From Colius striatus (lineage: Eukaryota > Chordata > Aves > Coliiformes > Coliidae), in the NCBI RefSeq assembly GCF_028858725.1, contig NC_084760.1:78002367-78066366 (forward strand): DNA of 64,000 nt, read 5' to 3'. Positions 34,401 to 42,000 of the stretch are shown piece after piece (positions within the stretch are counted from its first letter, which is position 1; every line of letters begins with the position of its first letter). The notes under the pieces are model-generated. The model was not told the origin of the DNA and ran no database searches. It saw only the letters and a program-made list of their open reading frames with translations. Both the position numbers and the translations under genes were made by a program.

Positions 34401-36385
34401 TATCGAACTTTGAGCGTACTGCTGGACAAAAACAAACCTGTAGCTGACTAGGATTTGTCCACCCCCGTCTTCCCAGCCCAAAAGGTGGCTTGTGGACACT
34501 CCATTGTGTGCAGAGTGAGGAAAGCTGGTCCAAGAGCCTCCTTCAAGGCTATGCCCACATACTGCTTTGCCTCTTTGTTCTTCTGAAAGCCAGAGGAGAG
34601 CACTCAGTCTTCTTGCACTGTGCTCACAGTTACCTCTCCATATCTCAGCCAGAATTTTTGTTTGAGGGGCTGCACTTAAGGCTGTAATGTGGGATGCAGC
34701 AGGATTAAGGGTGTCTCTGGGTGAAGGCAGGCAGAGGATTTGAGGTGTGAGGCGGGAGATGCACAGACACTGTGTGGTTAGCGTTTGGTCAGAGATCCGT
34801 GCTGTGCATATGTCACCTGAGCGCTGCCTGTCATGCACCATCTGGGGCATAGACGTGCGGAAACTGATTCCTAGTTGTCACCTGGGCACTTTTGTGAACT
34901 CAGTGGGGTCTCCTGACTCAACACCAACTGTGTGTGCATCTCTGGTGTGGGATCGTCCTACCTATCCGGACACAGAAATAGGGTTGATTATGAGCCCTTC
35001 GCTGTGACTCTGAGTTCAGGTCCCTTTCCCAGAGATTTAGGAGATTCCTCCAGTTAAAAGAGTATTGCAGTGGCACTGCCCAGGTGAGAGAGAATAAGGG
35101 AAAGAGGTACAGGATCCTCTGTGGCTACATCCTGAAAGAGGAAACATCCATTTACCTGCCTGGAATTGGCAAGGTGACTAAGACTGCTACAAGTAACAAG
35201 TGATTCCTTTAGGTGTGAAAATACTTTGCGCCGGAAGCAGGGAAGCATTGGCACTGCCGGCGTGGTGGAAACTGCTCTGTATACAGAGGAATTTTCTGAG
35301 GTGCTGTAGGTTCAGCAGGAAAGTAGAGGGGCCAGAATAATACAGCTTCTGGAGTTCAACTCCTCCCAGCGAGCGTAACCTTTGAAGCGTGAGACCAGAC
35401 CTAGCTTTGGCCTTTTCCCTCTGCTCATCTTCCCAAACCCCAGAATCACTGGAAATTGCCATGCAGACTTTGCAGGATGAAAAATAGTGACAAACAGAAA
35501 GAAAAAAAACAAGTGATAGCCTAAAAAAAAAGTCATCATGGCAGAAGAGATTTACTAGTTTCTTTTACTGGTCCCTCTCTGTGTTGGGATAATTGGCACT
35601 AAGGGAGGTTTCTGAGGCTGGTGTGTTGGCTGAAAAGACAGGAAGGAGTCGTAGGAGCGGGTGGCTTATTTATATCCAGATAAAAAGCTGGTTAACTTGA
35701 AGTTCCTCATGCTCTTTCTTGTAGAATTAGAATTGGGCCCTACAGGGGAGGGTAAATTCTCATTTCTCCTGCTGCTCCTTCAGGCTGCTGCTGCTGCTGT
35801 TCTCTGGTGCTAACCCGTGCTTGTGGCAGCTAGTGGAATGAGGCGCTTCCTTTTCACCTCTTTGCCTGCATGAGGCCTTGTTGTGTGCACTGCTTCCAGC
35901 CCAAGGGGCAGGCTAGGTGGAGAGCTGAGGGAGTGTGTCTTTCTGCATGCGTTGCTTAGCCCTGTTTTTCGGTGTGTTCGTGCGTACCTGTGTGTGTGCA
36001 TGGTGTGAGAAGGTGTAAACAAGACACTTGGCTTGTCTGTCAGGAAGCCTCTGATTCTGCTCCTAAATTTCCCCCTGTACCAGTATACCCCCATAACTGC
36101 CCTGCCTAAGTGAACCTGGGGGAATGGAATCCATCGGCCCATTCATGGGGTTGAGATTCGCAGTTGTTTTGCCCCATCTGCACAGCACTTCACCCCACCA
36201 GTGACGTCATGCCATGTCTTAACACCATGTGCTCTAAAACACGTTAGCCACGTCCCTTCCCACCCTTCCCTGTCCTGCTTGAGCCCCCATCACAAGCATT
36301 AATCCTTCCTCTCTCTCTGTTTTTTGTTTTCTTTTCTCTTCCTTCCCTTCTCCTCTCTGACAGATGTGAAAAACCGAGACGGTGA
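16409..36385 (+). CDS. VEGFA: Vascular endothelial growth factor A, full-length (190-type) isoform, eight exons
   Basis: Joining 16409-16474, 22303-22354, 27474-27670, 29493-29569, 29989-30021, 32699-32770, 33927-34058 and 36364-36385 gives 651 bases: 216 codons plus TGA. The product is a secreted dimeric ligand of VEGFR1/VEGFR2 and neuropilins that drives endothelial growth and permeability. Visible features are a signal peptide (about residues 1-26), a PDGF/VEGF cystine knot with cysteines 52, 77, 83, 86, 87, 94, 128 and 130, an N-glycosylation site N-V-T at 101-103, a basic heparin-binding stretch at about 142-163, a cysteine-rich C-terminal domain at about 167-211 and the terminal C-E-K-P-R-R. 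Exon lengths and phases match mammalian VEGFA except exon 5, which has one extra codon. Exon phases allow in-frame skipping of 6, or of 6 and 7, giving mature forms of 190, 166 and 122 residues. Identity is near certain; isoform use is inferred from the family. Confidence 0.97.
16475..22302 (+). other. VEGFA: VEGFA intron 1
   Basis: A 5.8-kb intron between GTAAGC and TTTGCAG. The first 550 bases are GC-rich and contain two 14-bp perfect palindromes (16696-16709 and 16812-16825). RCGTG cores lie at 17389-17394 (CACGTG) and 17488-17492 (ACGTGGG). An A-run with an adjoining GAAA tract lies at about 17267-17296. The last 340 bases enter the exon 2 GC island. No additional exon was recognised. Confidence 0.85.
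21960..22660. promoter_or_regulatory. Second GC-rich island around VEGFA exon 2
   Basis: CpG-dense sequence flanks the 52-base exon 2 on both sides, about 5.7 kb from the promoter island. It contains several C-rich runs and GGGCGC-type motifs. It could be an intragenic regulatory island or simply GC drift. No start site can be seen directly. Confidence 0.5.
22303..22354 (+). CDS. VEGFA: VEGFA coding exon 2 (signal peptide end and mature N-terminus)
   Basis: Fifty-two bases, the usual length of this exon, between acceptor TTTGCAG (ending 22302) and donor GTAAGC (22355). It encodes residues 23-39, [17 protein letters not shown], plus the first base of valine 40. The signal peptidase site is predicted after A26, so mature VEGF-A would begin A-P-A-L-G-D. 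The exon sits inside a GC-rich island. Confidence 0.97.
22710..22737. repeat. (TA)n microsatellite in intron 2
   Basis: Fourteen TA units, flanked by CA-rich sequence upstream and GCGTGCACAC downstream. Likely length-polymorphic. Confidence 0.95.
24090..24215 (+). repeat. MIR-like SINE relic
   Basis: TATGACCTTGGAGGTCCTCT followed by CTCTGTACCTCAGTTTC, TCTGTGAAGTGG and AGACAATGATG matches the typical MIR order (GTGACCTTGG, CTCTGTGCCTCAGTTTCC, TCTGTAAAATGGGG, ATAATAAT). Old and diverged. Recognised by eye, so edges are approximate. Confidence 0.55.
25580..25622. repeat. Pyrimidine tract with (CCCT)n
   Basis: About six CCCT units preceded by a mixed C/T run, in intron 2. Simple repeat with no visible function. 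Confidence 0.9.
27474..27670 (+). CDS. VEGFA: VEGFA coding exon 3 (cystine-knot core)
   Basis: One hundred and ninety-seven bases, identical in length to mammalian exon 3, from acceptor TCTTTTAG to donor GTGAGG (27671). It encodes residues 40-105 and holds six of the eight knot cysteines: C52, C77, C83, C86, C87 and C94. The dimer and receptor-contact motif [12 protein letters not shown] is intact, as is the glycosylation site N101-V-T. Residue 74 is lysine (Y-I-F-K-P-S-C) as in human; I recall arginine in chicken. Reading through the donor gives only a short unrelated tail to a stop at 27791. Confidence 0.98.
27671..29492 (+). other. VEGFA: VEGFA intron 3
   Basis: A 1.8-kb intron from GTGAGG to CATTCCAG. 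It contains a T-run at 27908-27921 and a short imperfect triplication of CAAAGGAGCATTTC at about 27968-28025. Otherwise nothing recognisable. Confidence 0.85.
29493..29569 (+). CDS. VEGFA: VEGFA coding exon 4 (receptor-binding loop, last knot cysteines)
   Basis: Seventy-seven bases, the standard length, after acceptor CATTCCAG and before donor GTGAGA (29570). It encodes residues 106-130 and two bases of arginine 131: I-M-R-I-K-P-H-Q through H-S-K-C-D-C. The I-M-R-I-K-P-H strand forms part of the VEGFR contact surface in mammals. Residue 107 is methionine as in human, whereas I recall alanine in chicken. C128 and C130 complete the knot. Confidence 0.97.
29570..29988 (+). other. VEGFA: VEGFA intron 4
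   Basis: A 419-base intron from GTGAGA to CCCCACAG, the shortest of the gene. No features beyond splice signals. Confidence 0.9.
29989..30021 (+). CDS. VEGFA: VEGFA coding exon 5 (plasmin-site linker)
   Basis: Thirty-three bases after acceptor CCCCACAG and before donor GTAAGT (30022). They encode R131 (completed), [10 protein letters not shown] and two bases of K142. Human exon 5 is 30 bases as I recall it, so there is one extra codon here. That explains the avian isoform series 122/166/190 against 121/165/189. This linker carries the plasmin cleavage region in mammals. The exon ends in phase 2 and can join exons 6, 7 or 8 in frame. Confidence 0.96.
30022..32698 (+). other. VEGFA: VEGFA intron 5
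   Basis: A 2.7-kb intron from GTAAGT to TTCTTCCAG. A purine tract lies at about 31838-31880, and the last 115 bases are a near-continuous pyrimidine tract leading to exon 6. No extra exon was recognised. Confidence 0.88.
32582..32698 (+). repeat. Extended polypyrimidine tract with (TTTC)n and (CT)n before exon 6
   Basis: About 115 bases dominated by C and T, including TTTC units at about 32638-32656 and CT units at 32657-32670, then a T-run and TTCTTCCAG. It forms the exon 6 acceptor tract and is a likely site for PTB/U2AF-type factors. Bases 32652-32676 are complementary to a purine tract after exon 7. Confidence 0.9.
32699..32770 (+). CDS. VEGFA: VEGFA coding exon 6 (6a; heparin and matrix binding)
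   Basis: Seventy-two bases, the mammalian 6a length, after acceptor TTCTTCCAG. They encode K142 (completed) and 23 further residues, a run of lysines and arginines typical of the heparin-binding module ([10 protein letters not shown]), ending P-L-S, plus two bases of F166. The donor TT|GTACGT lacks the usual G at -1, as the human 6a donor also does, which fits optional use. Residue 164 is leucine; I recall proline in chicken. The acceptor is preceded by more than 100 bases of pyrimidine-rich low-complexity sequence. Confidence 0.96.
32771..32795 (+). other. Exon 6b-equivalent read-through segment ending in TAG
   Basis: In human VEGF206 the sequence directly after exon 6a is retained as exon 6b. 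Here the homologous start (GTACGTTTGTG) reads in frame as L-Y-V-C-V-L-C-S and then hits TAG at 32793-32795. Use of this segment would end the protein at 173 precursor residues (about 147 mature), with a heparin-binding tail but no exon 7 or 8. Whether it is ever used is unknown. Confidence 0.6.
32771..33926 (+). other. VEGFA: VEGFA intron 6
   Basis: A 1.16-kb intron from GTACGT to TTTTTGCAG. It contains a (TG)n-like patch at about 33150-33182 and a C/T-rich run at about 33270-33360. The first 25 bases are the exon 6b-equivalent read-through. Confidence 0.88.
33927..34058 (+). CDS. VEGFA: VEGFA coding exon 7 (neuropilin/heparin-binding domain)
   Basis: One hundred and thirty-two bases, the mammalian length, after acceptor TTTTTGCAG and before donor GTTTGT (34059). 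They complete F166 and encode residues 167-209, [12 protein letters not shown] through N-E-R-T-C, plus two bases of R210. The domain is cysteine rich and shared by the 166 and 190 forms. When exon 5 joins exon 7 directly, the junction codon becomes AAT (asparagine), giving N-H-C-E-P-C. A purine tract begins about 28 bases after the donor. Confidence 0.97.
34059..36363 (+). other. VEGFA: VEGFA intron 7
   Basis: A 2.3-kb intron from GTTTGT to CTGACAG. A purine tract of GA and GAAA units lies at 34086-34118. A (CTG)n-like patch lies at about 35768-35800 and the last 60 bases are pyrimidine-rich. No extra exon was recognised. Confidence 0.88.
34086..34118 (+). repeat. Purine tract (GA/GAAA)n just after exon 7
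   Basis: Thirty-three bases of pure A/G beginning 28 bases after the exon 7 donor and ending in six G. Positions 34088-34112 pair with 32652-32676 upstream of exon 6, with 24 of 25 Watson-Crick matches. Confidence 0.95.
36364..36385 (+). CDS. VEGFA: VEGFA coding exon 8 (8a; C-terminal C-E-K-P-R-R and stop)
   Basis: Twenty-two coding bases after acceptor CTGACAG complete R210 and encode C-E-K-P-R-R and TGA (36383-36385). The last arginine is the residue that docks into the neuropilin-1 b1 pocket in mammals. Human has C-D-K-P-R-R; aspartate to glutamate is the only change. Exon 8 can follow exon 7, or follow exon 5 directly, as K-C-E-K-P-R-R. Confidence 0.97.
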
Positions 36386-36469
36386 GCAGCGGAAAAGAAG
36401 GGGGAGCAGCCCTGTTTCTGGAGCCTGATTTCTCACCTGGACAGAAAACAAAACAAAACAAAACACTAA
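36386..36469 (+). other. Stop-codon read-through frame after exon 8 (VEGF-Ax-like position)
   Basis: If the TGA is read through, the same frame stays open for 27 codons, beginning A-A-E-K-K-G-E-Q, to TAA at 36467-36469. Human VEGF-Ax adds 22 residues at this place and ends S-L-T-R-K-D. The sequence here is not similar at its end. Evidence for use is absent. Confidence 0.3.
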
Positions 36470-36678
36470 TCCAAATGAACCCTAAAAATGAAGGATCGGT
36501 AGAGCACAGCACTTTCAGTACGGACGATGGACTCCGGAAGGAACATTCCCCAAGGCACCCGCCGCACAGAATTCACCTTTGGGTTTTGAACTGTTTTATT
36601 TTATTTTTCTTTTCATGCTGCTAAATAACAGAGCCAGGAAGACTATAGGGGTGTATTTGATGGGTTTTCCCATGCATA

Positions 36679-36786
36679 CATATATATGTGTGTATACATG
36701 CATATACATATATATATATGTATATATATTTTAACCACATCTATATATACATATATGTATATCTTAACCACACACACACACATATA

Positions 36787-36817
<31 letters not shown>

Positions 36818-36818
36818 C
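36679..36818. repeat. TA/CA-rich low-complexity region in the 3' UTR
   Basis: Alternating TA, TATG and CA units, with (TA)n at about 36783-36818. The homologous human region is also TA-rich. Within it, 36768-36782 is a pure CA run. Confidence 0.9.
36768..36782 (+). promoter_or_regulatory. Candidate CA-rich element (hnRNP L type) in the 3' UTR
   Basis: CCACACACACACACA lies in the same relative part of the 3' UTR as the human CA-rich element, which binds hnRNP L under hypoxia. Assigned by position and composition only. Confidence 0.35.
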
Positions 36819-37560
36819 TGATTATGTTTTTTAACATTGCTAATGTTATTGGTGTCTTCACTGGATAATACTCGACTGCTGTGGACACAAGCGGGCTACT
36901 TGGGGCATAAGAAACAAGCTAAGACTGGACTTGAGTAGAAGCGCTGGGTGTAAACTTCTTAACTCTAACTGACTTGTGCGGCCTCCGCTGTTTCTCTGTA
37001 GAGTGTGCTGTACCACAAACCACCTTCTCCTTGCCTGGGACAGGGAGGAGAGGTGATGGAGAGGACTGGCAGGGAGTTCCAAAGAGCGGCATCCTAGGGT
37101 GCGATGGGTCAAAGGCCAAGGAAATGGCCATCTGCGCGATCAAGGATTCCTCCTCCCCTCTCTTCCCCCAACCTTCGCCCTTAATCGTCTCATAACCTGC
37201 CTGCCTTGCTGGGACATGGGATGTCAGTGTACATTTTGCGTTGACTTTTTTCGCCGTAGAAACTTTGCCAGAGAGACGTGCTGGCTTCTCTTAAGGATGG
37301 TGGGCAGCTGACGCACGCTAACTTTCCATTCAAGGAAGTATCACAGGAGTCTAGATTTCCCGCCCTTGGTGGCTGCAAAGGACATAAGGCCTACAGTGTG
37401 CTGAAGCAAGAATGGGGACCGGTGCATAGCCACACAGTTGTTCAGCACTGTCTGCTTTCTTCATGCACAGAGCTGCCACTCAAGAGCATCCAAGATGCTT
37501 ATGGAACATTTCTGGAAAGGGATATTAATCAAAAGTATATACACAACAGGGGAGAGGGTG

Positions 37561-37697
37561 CGTGCGTGTGTATGTGTGTGTATGTGAATGCGTGCGTTTG
37601 TGTCCGTATGTATGTATGTTTGTGGTTTTTTTCTCTTTTTTATATATATATATTTATTTTTATACATATATATATATAAAAAATAATATATATGTAT
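37561..37697. repeat. TG-rich then TA-rich low-complexity region in the 3' UTR
   Basis: A GTGTGTATG/TATGTATG stretch (about 37561-37622) is followed by T-runs and (TA)n with TTTAT (37640-37697). Simple repeats. Confidence 0.9.
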
Positions 37698-38320
37698 GCC
37701 AAGATTGAAGGGGGGAAAAACGAGAGCGCCTTTTGCTGCCTTCGGTTTGCGTGTCCAGTGTGAATGACCCTCAAGAATGTCACGATTTTTTTCTTTTGAG
37801 AGGAGGTGCTGTAAATGTCAGGCCCCTTTTCCAGATCTCGGCCTGGGGAATTAAACATGAAGGCAGCAGGAACCCCTAAGCCGTGCCTGAGGATCTTGGC
37901 TATGTGTGTATCTGCAAATATCTGCTATGGTGTATGTGGAAGCCGCCTTACACATGCGCGCACGCACACCCCCACGCCCCCCTGAAAGCGTGTTTGTACA
38001 TCTATGTGGATATATATAATCTAGTTCTGTGATTAAAATTATTAATAATAATAACAATAATCAAAAAGGTACTCAGTCTGTGTCAGAATGCTGCCAAACG
38101 TCACCTGCGATTGAGTTTTCAACGCCTGATAATGTGCAACACGGAAAGCTTCCAAAAAGACAAGACAGCGTAAAAAAACAGACTCACAACAAGCGACTAC
38201 TAACCACTAGGAACTCCCCATCAGACTGATGGCTTTCAGAAGGAGAAGAAACACACGGGTGGGTGCTTGCATCGGGAACGTATCATACGCTGCATCCTGC
38301 GCAAGACAGAGGCTTCCGAT

Positions 38321-38337
38321 GGGGGTGGGGGGGAGGG
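38321..38337 (+). promoter_or_regulatory. G-run cluster just before the AU-rich block (candidate RNA G-quadruplex)
   Basis: GGGGGTGGGGGGGAGGG contains at least four runs of three or more G with one-base loops. It ends just before the conserved AU-rich block at 38341. Confidence 0.5.
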
Positions 38338-38340
38338 AAG

Positions 38341-38465
38341 AGAAAGTGTTTTATATACTTATTTAATATCCCTTTTTAAATTAGAAATTAAACAGATAAT
38401 TTAATTAAAGAGTAGGGATTTTTCAGTATTCTTTGTTAATATTTAATTTCAACTATTTATAAGCC
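38341..38465 (+). promoter_or_regulatory. Conserved AU-rich element block of the VEGFA 3' UTR
   Basis: AGAAAGTGTTTTATATACTT, TTAATATCCCTTTTTAAATT, TAATTTAATTAAAGAGTAGG and TTTAATTTCAACTATTTAT follow the human 3' UTR almost base for base from memory. It carries ATTTA pentamers and U-rich stretches typical of HuR and AU-rich-element binding sites. Confidence 0.75.
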
Positions 38466-38657
38466 GTACCTCTCTTTTTTTTGTTTGGTTTTTTTTGTTT
38501 GTTTTTATTTGTACTGATTGTGTATAAATTTAACCTTCCTGTTGTCCCGTCCCATCTCTCCCCAATTGTTGGCAGAGTCAGTAGCATGTTATGGGCAGTT
38601 ATTTAATTAATTTCTCTAACACCTACCCCCTACACATTCCTACCGAGACGAGGGTTA

Positions 38658-38735
38658 GATATACATCTACATACTATATATATATTTGGCTATGTGTTTG
38701 TATATATATATATATATGTTTATGTATATGTGTGA
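38658..38735. repeat. TA-rich tract within a conserved 3' UTR block
   Basis: Two (TA)n runs separated by TTTGGCTATGTGTTTG, then TATGTATATGTGTGATTC. The human 3' UTR has the same order of TA runs. Confidence 0.85.
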
Positions 38736-39036
38736 TTCGGATGAAATAGACGCTACGATTTTTTTTATATATGTAAAAAGAAGAAACAGAAAACTAGAAA
38801 ATTCTACATCTTGAATCTCTCTCCTTTTTAATTTTAATATTTGTTATCATTTTATTTATTGGTGCTACTGTTTATCTGTAATAATTGCGGGGAAAAAAGA
38901 TATTAACACTACATATTGTGTCTAGTGAATTTTTTCAAGATATTCCTTAGTACATATTTATTTTTAAACAAAGAAATTACAGATATATCTTAAAAAAAAC
39001 GACGACGACGATGACGACAAACAAACTTTTTTTTGT

Positions 39037-39042
39037 ATTAAA
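39037..39042 (+). terminator. VEGFA poly(A) signal ATTAAA
   Basis: ATTAAA in GTATTAAAGAATTTAATTCT matches the distal human VEGFA signal and its context. Cleavage is expected near 39055-39062. A T-rich stretch (TTGATTTCCTTTGCCTTC) follows as a downstream element. Confidence 0.85.
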
Positions 39043-39058
39043 GAATTTAATTCTGACC

Positions 39059-42000
39059 TTGATTTCCTTTGCCTTCTCCTTCTGCCTTGCACCCTGGTTT
39101 TTCCTCCATTGTGTAAGAGGCCCTCTGGCACTGCCCCTGGAGGCAGCAGGACACCGGCAGCCTGCTGGTCGGACTCTTGGATTTGGGCCCAAAGCCTCCA
39201 AAAGCATGTAGGCACCTAAAAACCCCTTGAAGTGAATAGGAGGTAGGCATCAACATCCTGGCATGGAGCTCAGCCTGAGTTCCCTGTGCAGTGAGAAGAG
39301 GGTGGTCTGATGGGCAGGAACGAGGGGGCAGGACCCCCCAGGTTCCTTTTGCACCTCTGATGCCAAGGAGGGTGGTGATGGTCCCGACCCTGCCTCTGTC
39401 TTGTCAGGAGCTAAGCCCCACATGCTGGGCGCTGTACAGGCACGAGTAGACATGGTGCCAGTGGAGCTTACAGTCCAGGATGAGAGTAACGCCCTGCACC
39501 CGCCCTGCCCTGGTGATGGCATTGGTGTTTGCGGCTGGAGCACTGCAGTGTCCATGACCCGCTGCCAGTGCCTGCTCCGTGAGGCTGCACTGTGCAGGAC
39601 AGCAGTCAAGCAAAGGACTTGTCAGCTCTGACCCTGCTCATCGCTTTGTGAGGGATCTTGTACTGTTGTATGTTTTGTGGTGCTCTTTGGAGTCTTTGGG
39701 AGGAAAAGCTGTTTGGAAACGGTAGCATTTGCTCGTCAGCCGTGGAGATGAGTGTATCACGTGTCAGTCCATCCACGCTGGAAAAGATGATGGATCTCTG
39801 GGAGACGACTCATCTGGATAACACCGCCAGGTTCACGGCTGCCTCCATCTTGCTCTTGTGAAGGTGAAAGATCTGGCTTTTGTTTAGGATGGACTTAGGT
39901 AGCTAAACAGGCGGATCTGCAGTTAACAGCCTCTGCTGAGGGCAGAGTGGAAGAAAGAAGACATATTCTTGTGGAGGCTCTGGTTCGTCTTGTTCAGTAA
40001 CATCTTGTGGAGTGCAGCGGTGAGGTGAGATGGTGAGCGGGGGGCCGTCTGTGGATGCTGCTGCATAAGGAAATCAAGGACTTGTTTCCCCTGTGTATTC
40101 GCCACCGGCTTTTGCTTTGTGAGGATCTATGGGCTGTTTTGCAGAGCGCTGAGTAGACAGCAAGCCTATCAATAGACCTGCGTTGTCTCTATGTGACCTG
40201 GGAAAACTTTACAACTCATCAAATTGCAAAGATTGAAACTGGCAACTCAGTGTTGCTCCCCTGGGCTGAGCTGGCTGTGACATCTCAGCATGAGGGTGCC
40301 CAGGTCTCCCAGATGGATGAGGCAGTAGATCCCTTCTGTCAGTCACAACACATGAAATGCTGCCTGCTGATGGTGAGCTAGGCTGGTTGCTTTTGGCTCC
40401 TGGAGTAGAAGAGCATGCTGCATCCCTCTCATTTCCTGCCTCTGAGGGCTCAGGAAGCAGAACATGTGCAGAGACAGGGGATCTGGTAGCCACTTACTTC
40501 ATGAGAATGTCCCTGTGTTTGGCTGAACGGCATGTTTCACCTGGGACAACTACCCACTCGAAGGATTTGCTTGTGTGTGGCTGCAGCAGAGCTGAGGCAG
40601 GTGCCGCAAACCACTGCAGCCAGAACCTGCCCAAGCCAGCTCTAAATGAGGTAGCTGGAGCCCTGGAAGCAGTCCAGCTCTTCACCTTTATCCTCCAGGG
40701 TGGGTATAGCTGGGCTGTCACCTCTCGTGAGGAGAGCAATCACAGCTGTGTTGGAGAGTTCAGCCTGGATGGAGAGACCGTGTGTGAGTTGAGTACCTTG
40801 GTCCCGGAGGGGCTGGGGCGCAGGAGCGTGGCTGCCCCTCACCCTGCCCAGGCTTTGTGCCTGGTTCACCTGTGCCCCATCCCGAGGTGAGGTGAGGACA
40901 CATGGAACTAGGCCAGGCATGCAGGCTGGTGCTCTAATCTCGGCGCGCGGCCCTTCACCCTGCTCACGAGGACTCTCCCCCAAAGGCTTCTGGTCACGTC
41001 TGCCTTTTGGTGGGTGGCTAATTGAAATGCTATCTTCAGGCAACCTGCTGCTGCTTTCCTCATGCCTGCTTCATTTATTCTGTGGGATTCAAAGAGCAGA
41101 GGCACCGTAAAAGGCAGAAAAGGGTGCCCTGGGCAGACTTGACAGGAAACCCCACTGTCAATGTAAAAAAAAGGTGCCTTTGGTTGGAAACCCCTTCTAT
41201 ATTTCCCCTTTCGGCACTTGCTAGCTGGTTTAACCCCTTCTTGCTGATGTCTTATGCTGCTGATCTGGTCTGTAAGACAGACAGGCTCTGCTTAGGCTCC
41301 ACCACCACCTGCAGTGCCTATGTTAGAAATGCCTGTAAAGCTTCTGTCCTTCATCCTGGTCCCACAAAGTACCTCAGAAACCCAAATGAAATCTGTCCCA
41401 CAGGCCCTGTCTTCCATCGCCTGTCTGCAGGAGCTTTGTTAGTGAGAGATGGGTATTTTTATCTCAGACCACATGGTGAGTGCGTGAACAGCCTCTCTTG
41501 AGATGACTGAAACTTAAGGCTAATCCTAGCCATCCAGCACAAGGTCTGCAGTCCCCATATGTGAAAGCACCATGCGTGCTTCCATCACTAGAGTCAGGCT
41601 GGGTCAGCATGGCCCCCAGGGCACGATGCCACCCCACAGAGAGCTGCTGCTCCCCAGTGTGCCCCACAGCACCCCACAGTGTGATGGAGTGGCTGCTGGC
41701 TGTCCCAAAGGATGCTTATGCCTAGACCTACAGACAAGTACCCCATATCGCATAGGAGGTGGTGAGTTGTGGATAACAGTGTGGAGATAATATCCCCTGC
41801 ATCAGCAACAATGGAGGATGTGAATGGAATGCAGAACGCCTGACCACAGCTTTGGGGAAGGCTTTCCCTTTGGTGCGTGGAGGAGTCTTGGGGCTTTGCA
41901 CCACAGAGGGAACAAGGGTCAAGACCCCTCTTAAATATCAGTGGTTTGCCATCTGCCCTCATCAGCCAGGGGGTCCCAAAGTATCTCCCAGAGGTGCAGC

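Larger units (their letters stand above)
36386..39058 (+). other. VEGFA: VEGFA 3' UTR
   Basis: About 2.7 kb from the TGA to the ATTAAA site. Several blocks match the mammalian VEGFA 3' UTR as I recall it: GCTAATGTTATTGGTGTCTT near 36838, the AU-rich block at 38341-38465, ACATCTACATACTATATATA near 38665, and TTATTGGTGCTACTGTTTAT near 38855. Mammalian counterparts control hypoxic mRNA stability and translation. Between the blocks it is filled with TA, CA and TG low-complexity sequence. Confidence 0.88.

Noticed and set aside
36686..36868. Open frame of alternating Y-I-Y-I residues in the 3' UTR
   Set aside because: Translation of the TA-rich microsatellite.
39420..39490. GCTGGGCGCTGTACAGGCAC with GGAGCTTACAGTCCAGGA as an ancient repeat tail
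   Set aside because: It resembles a common amniote repeat end (GCTGTACAAACAC, GAGCTTACAATCT), but I could not assign a family with enough certainty to list it.
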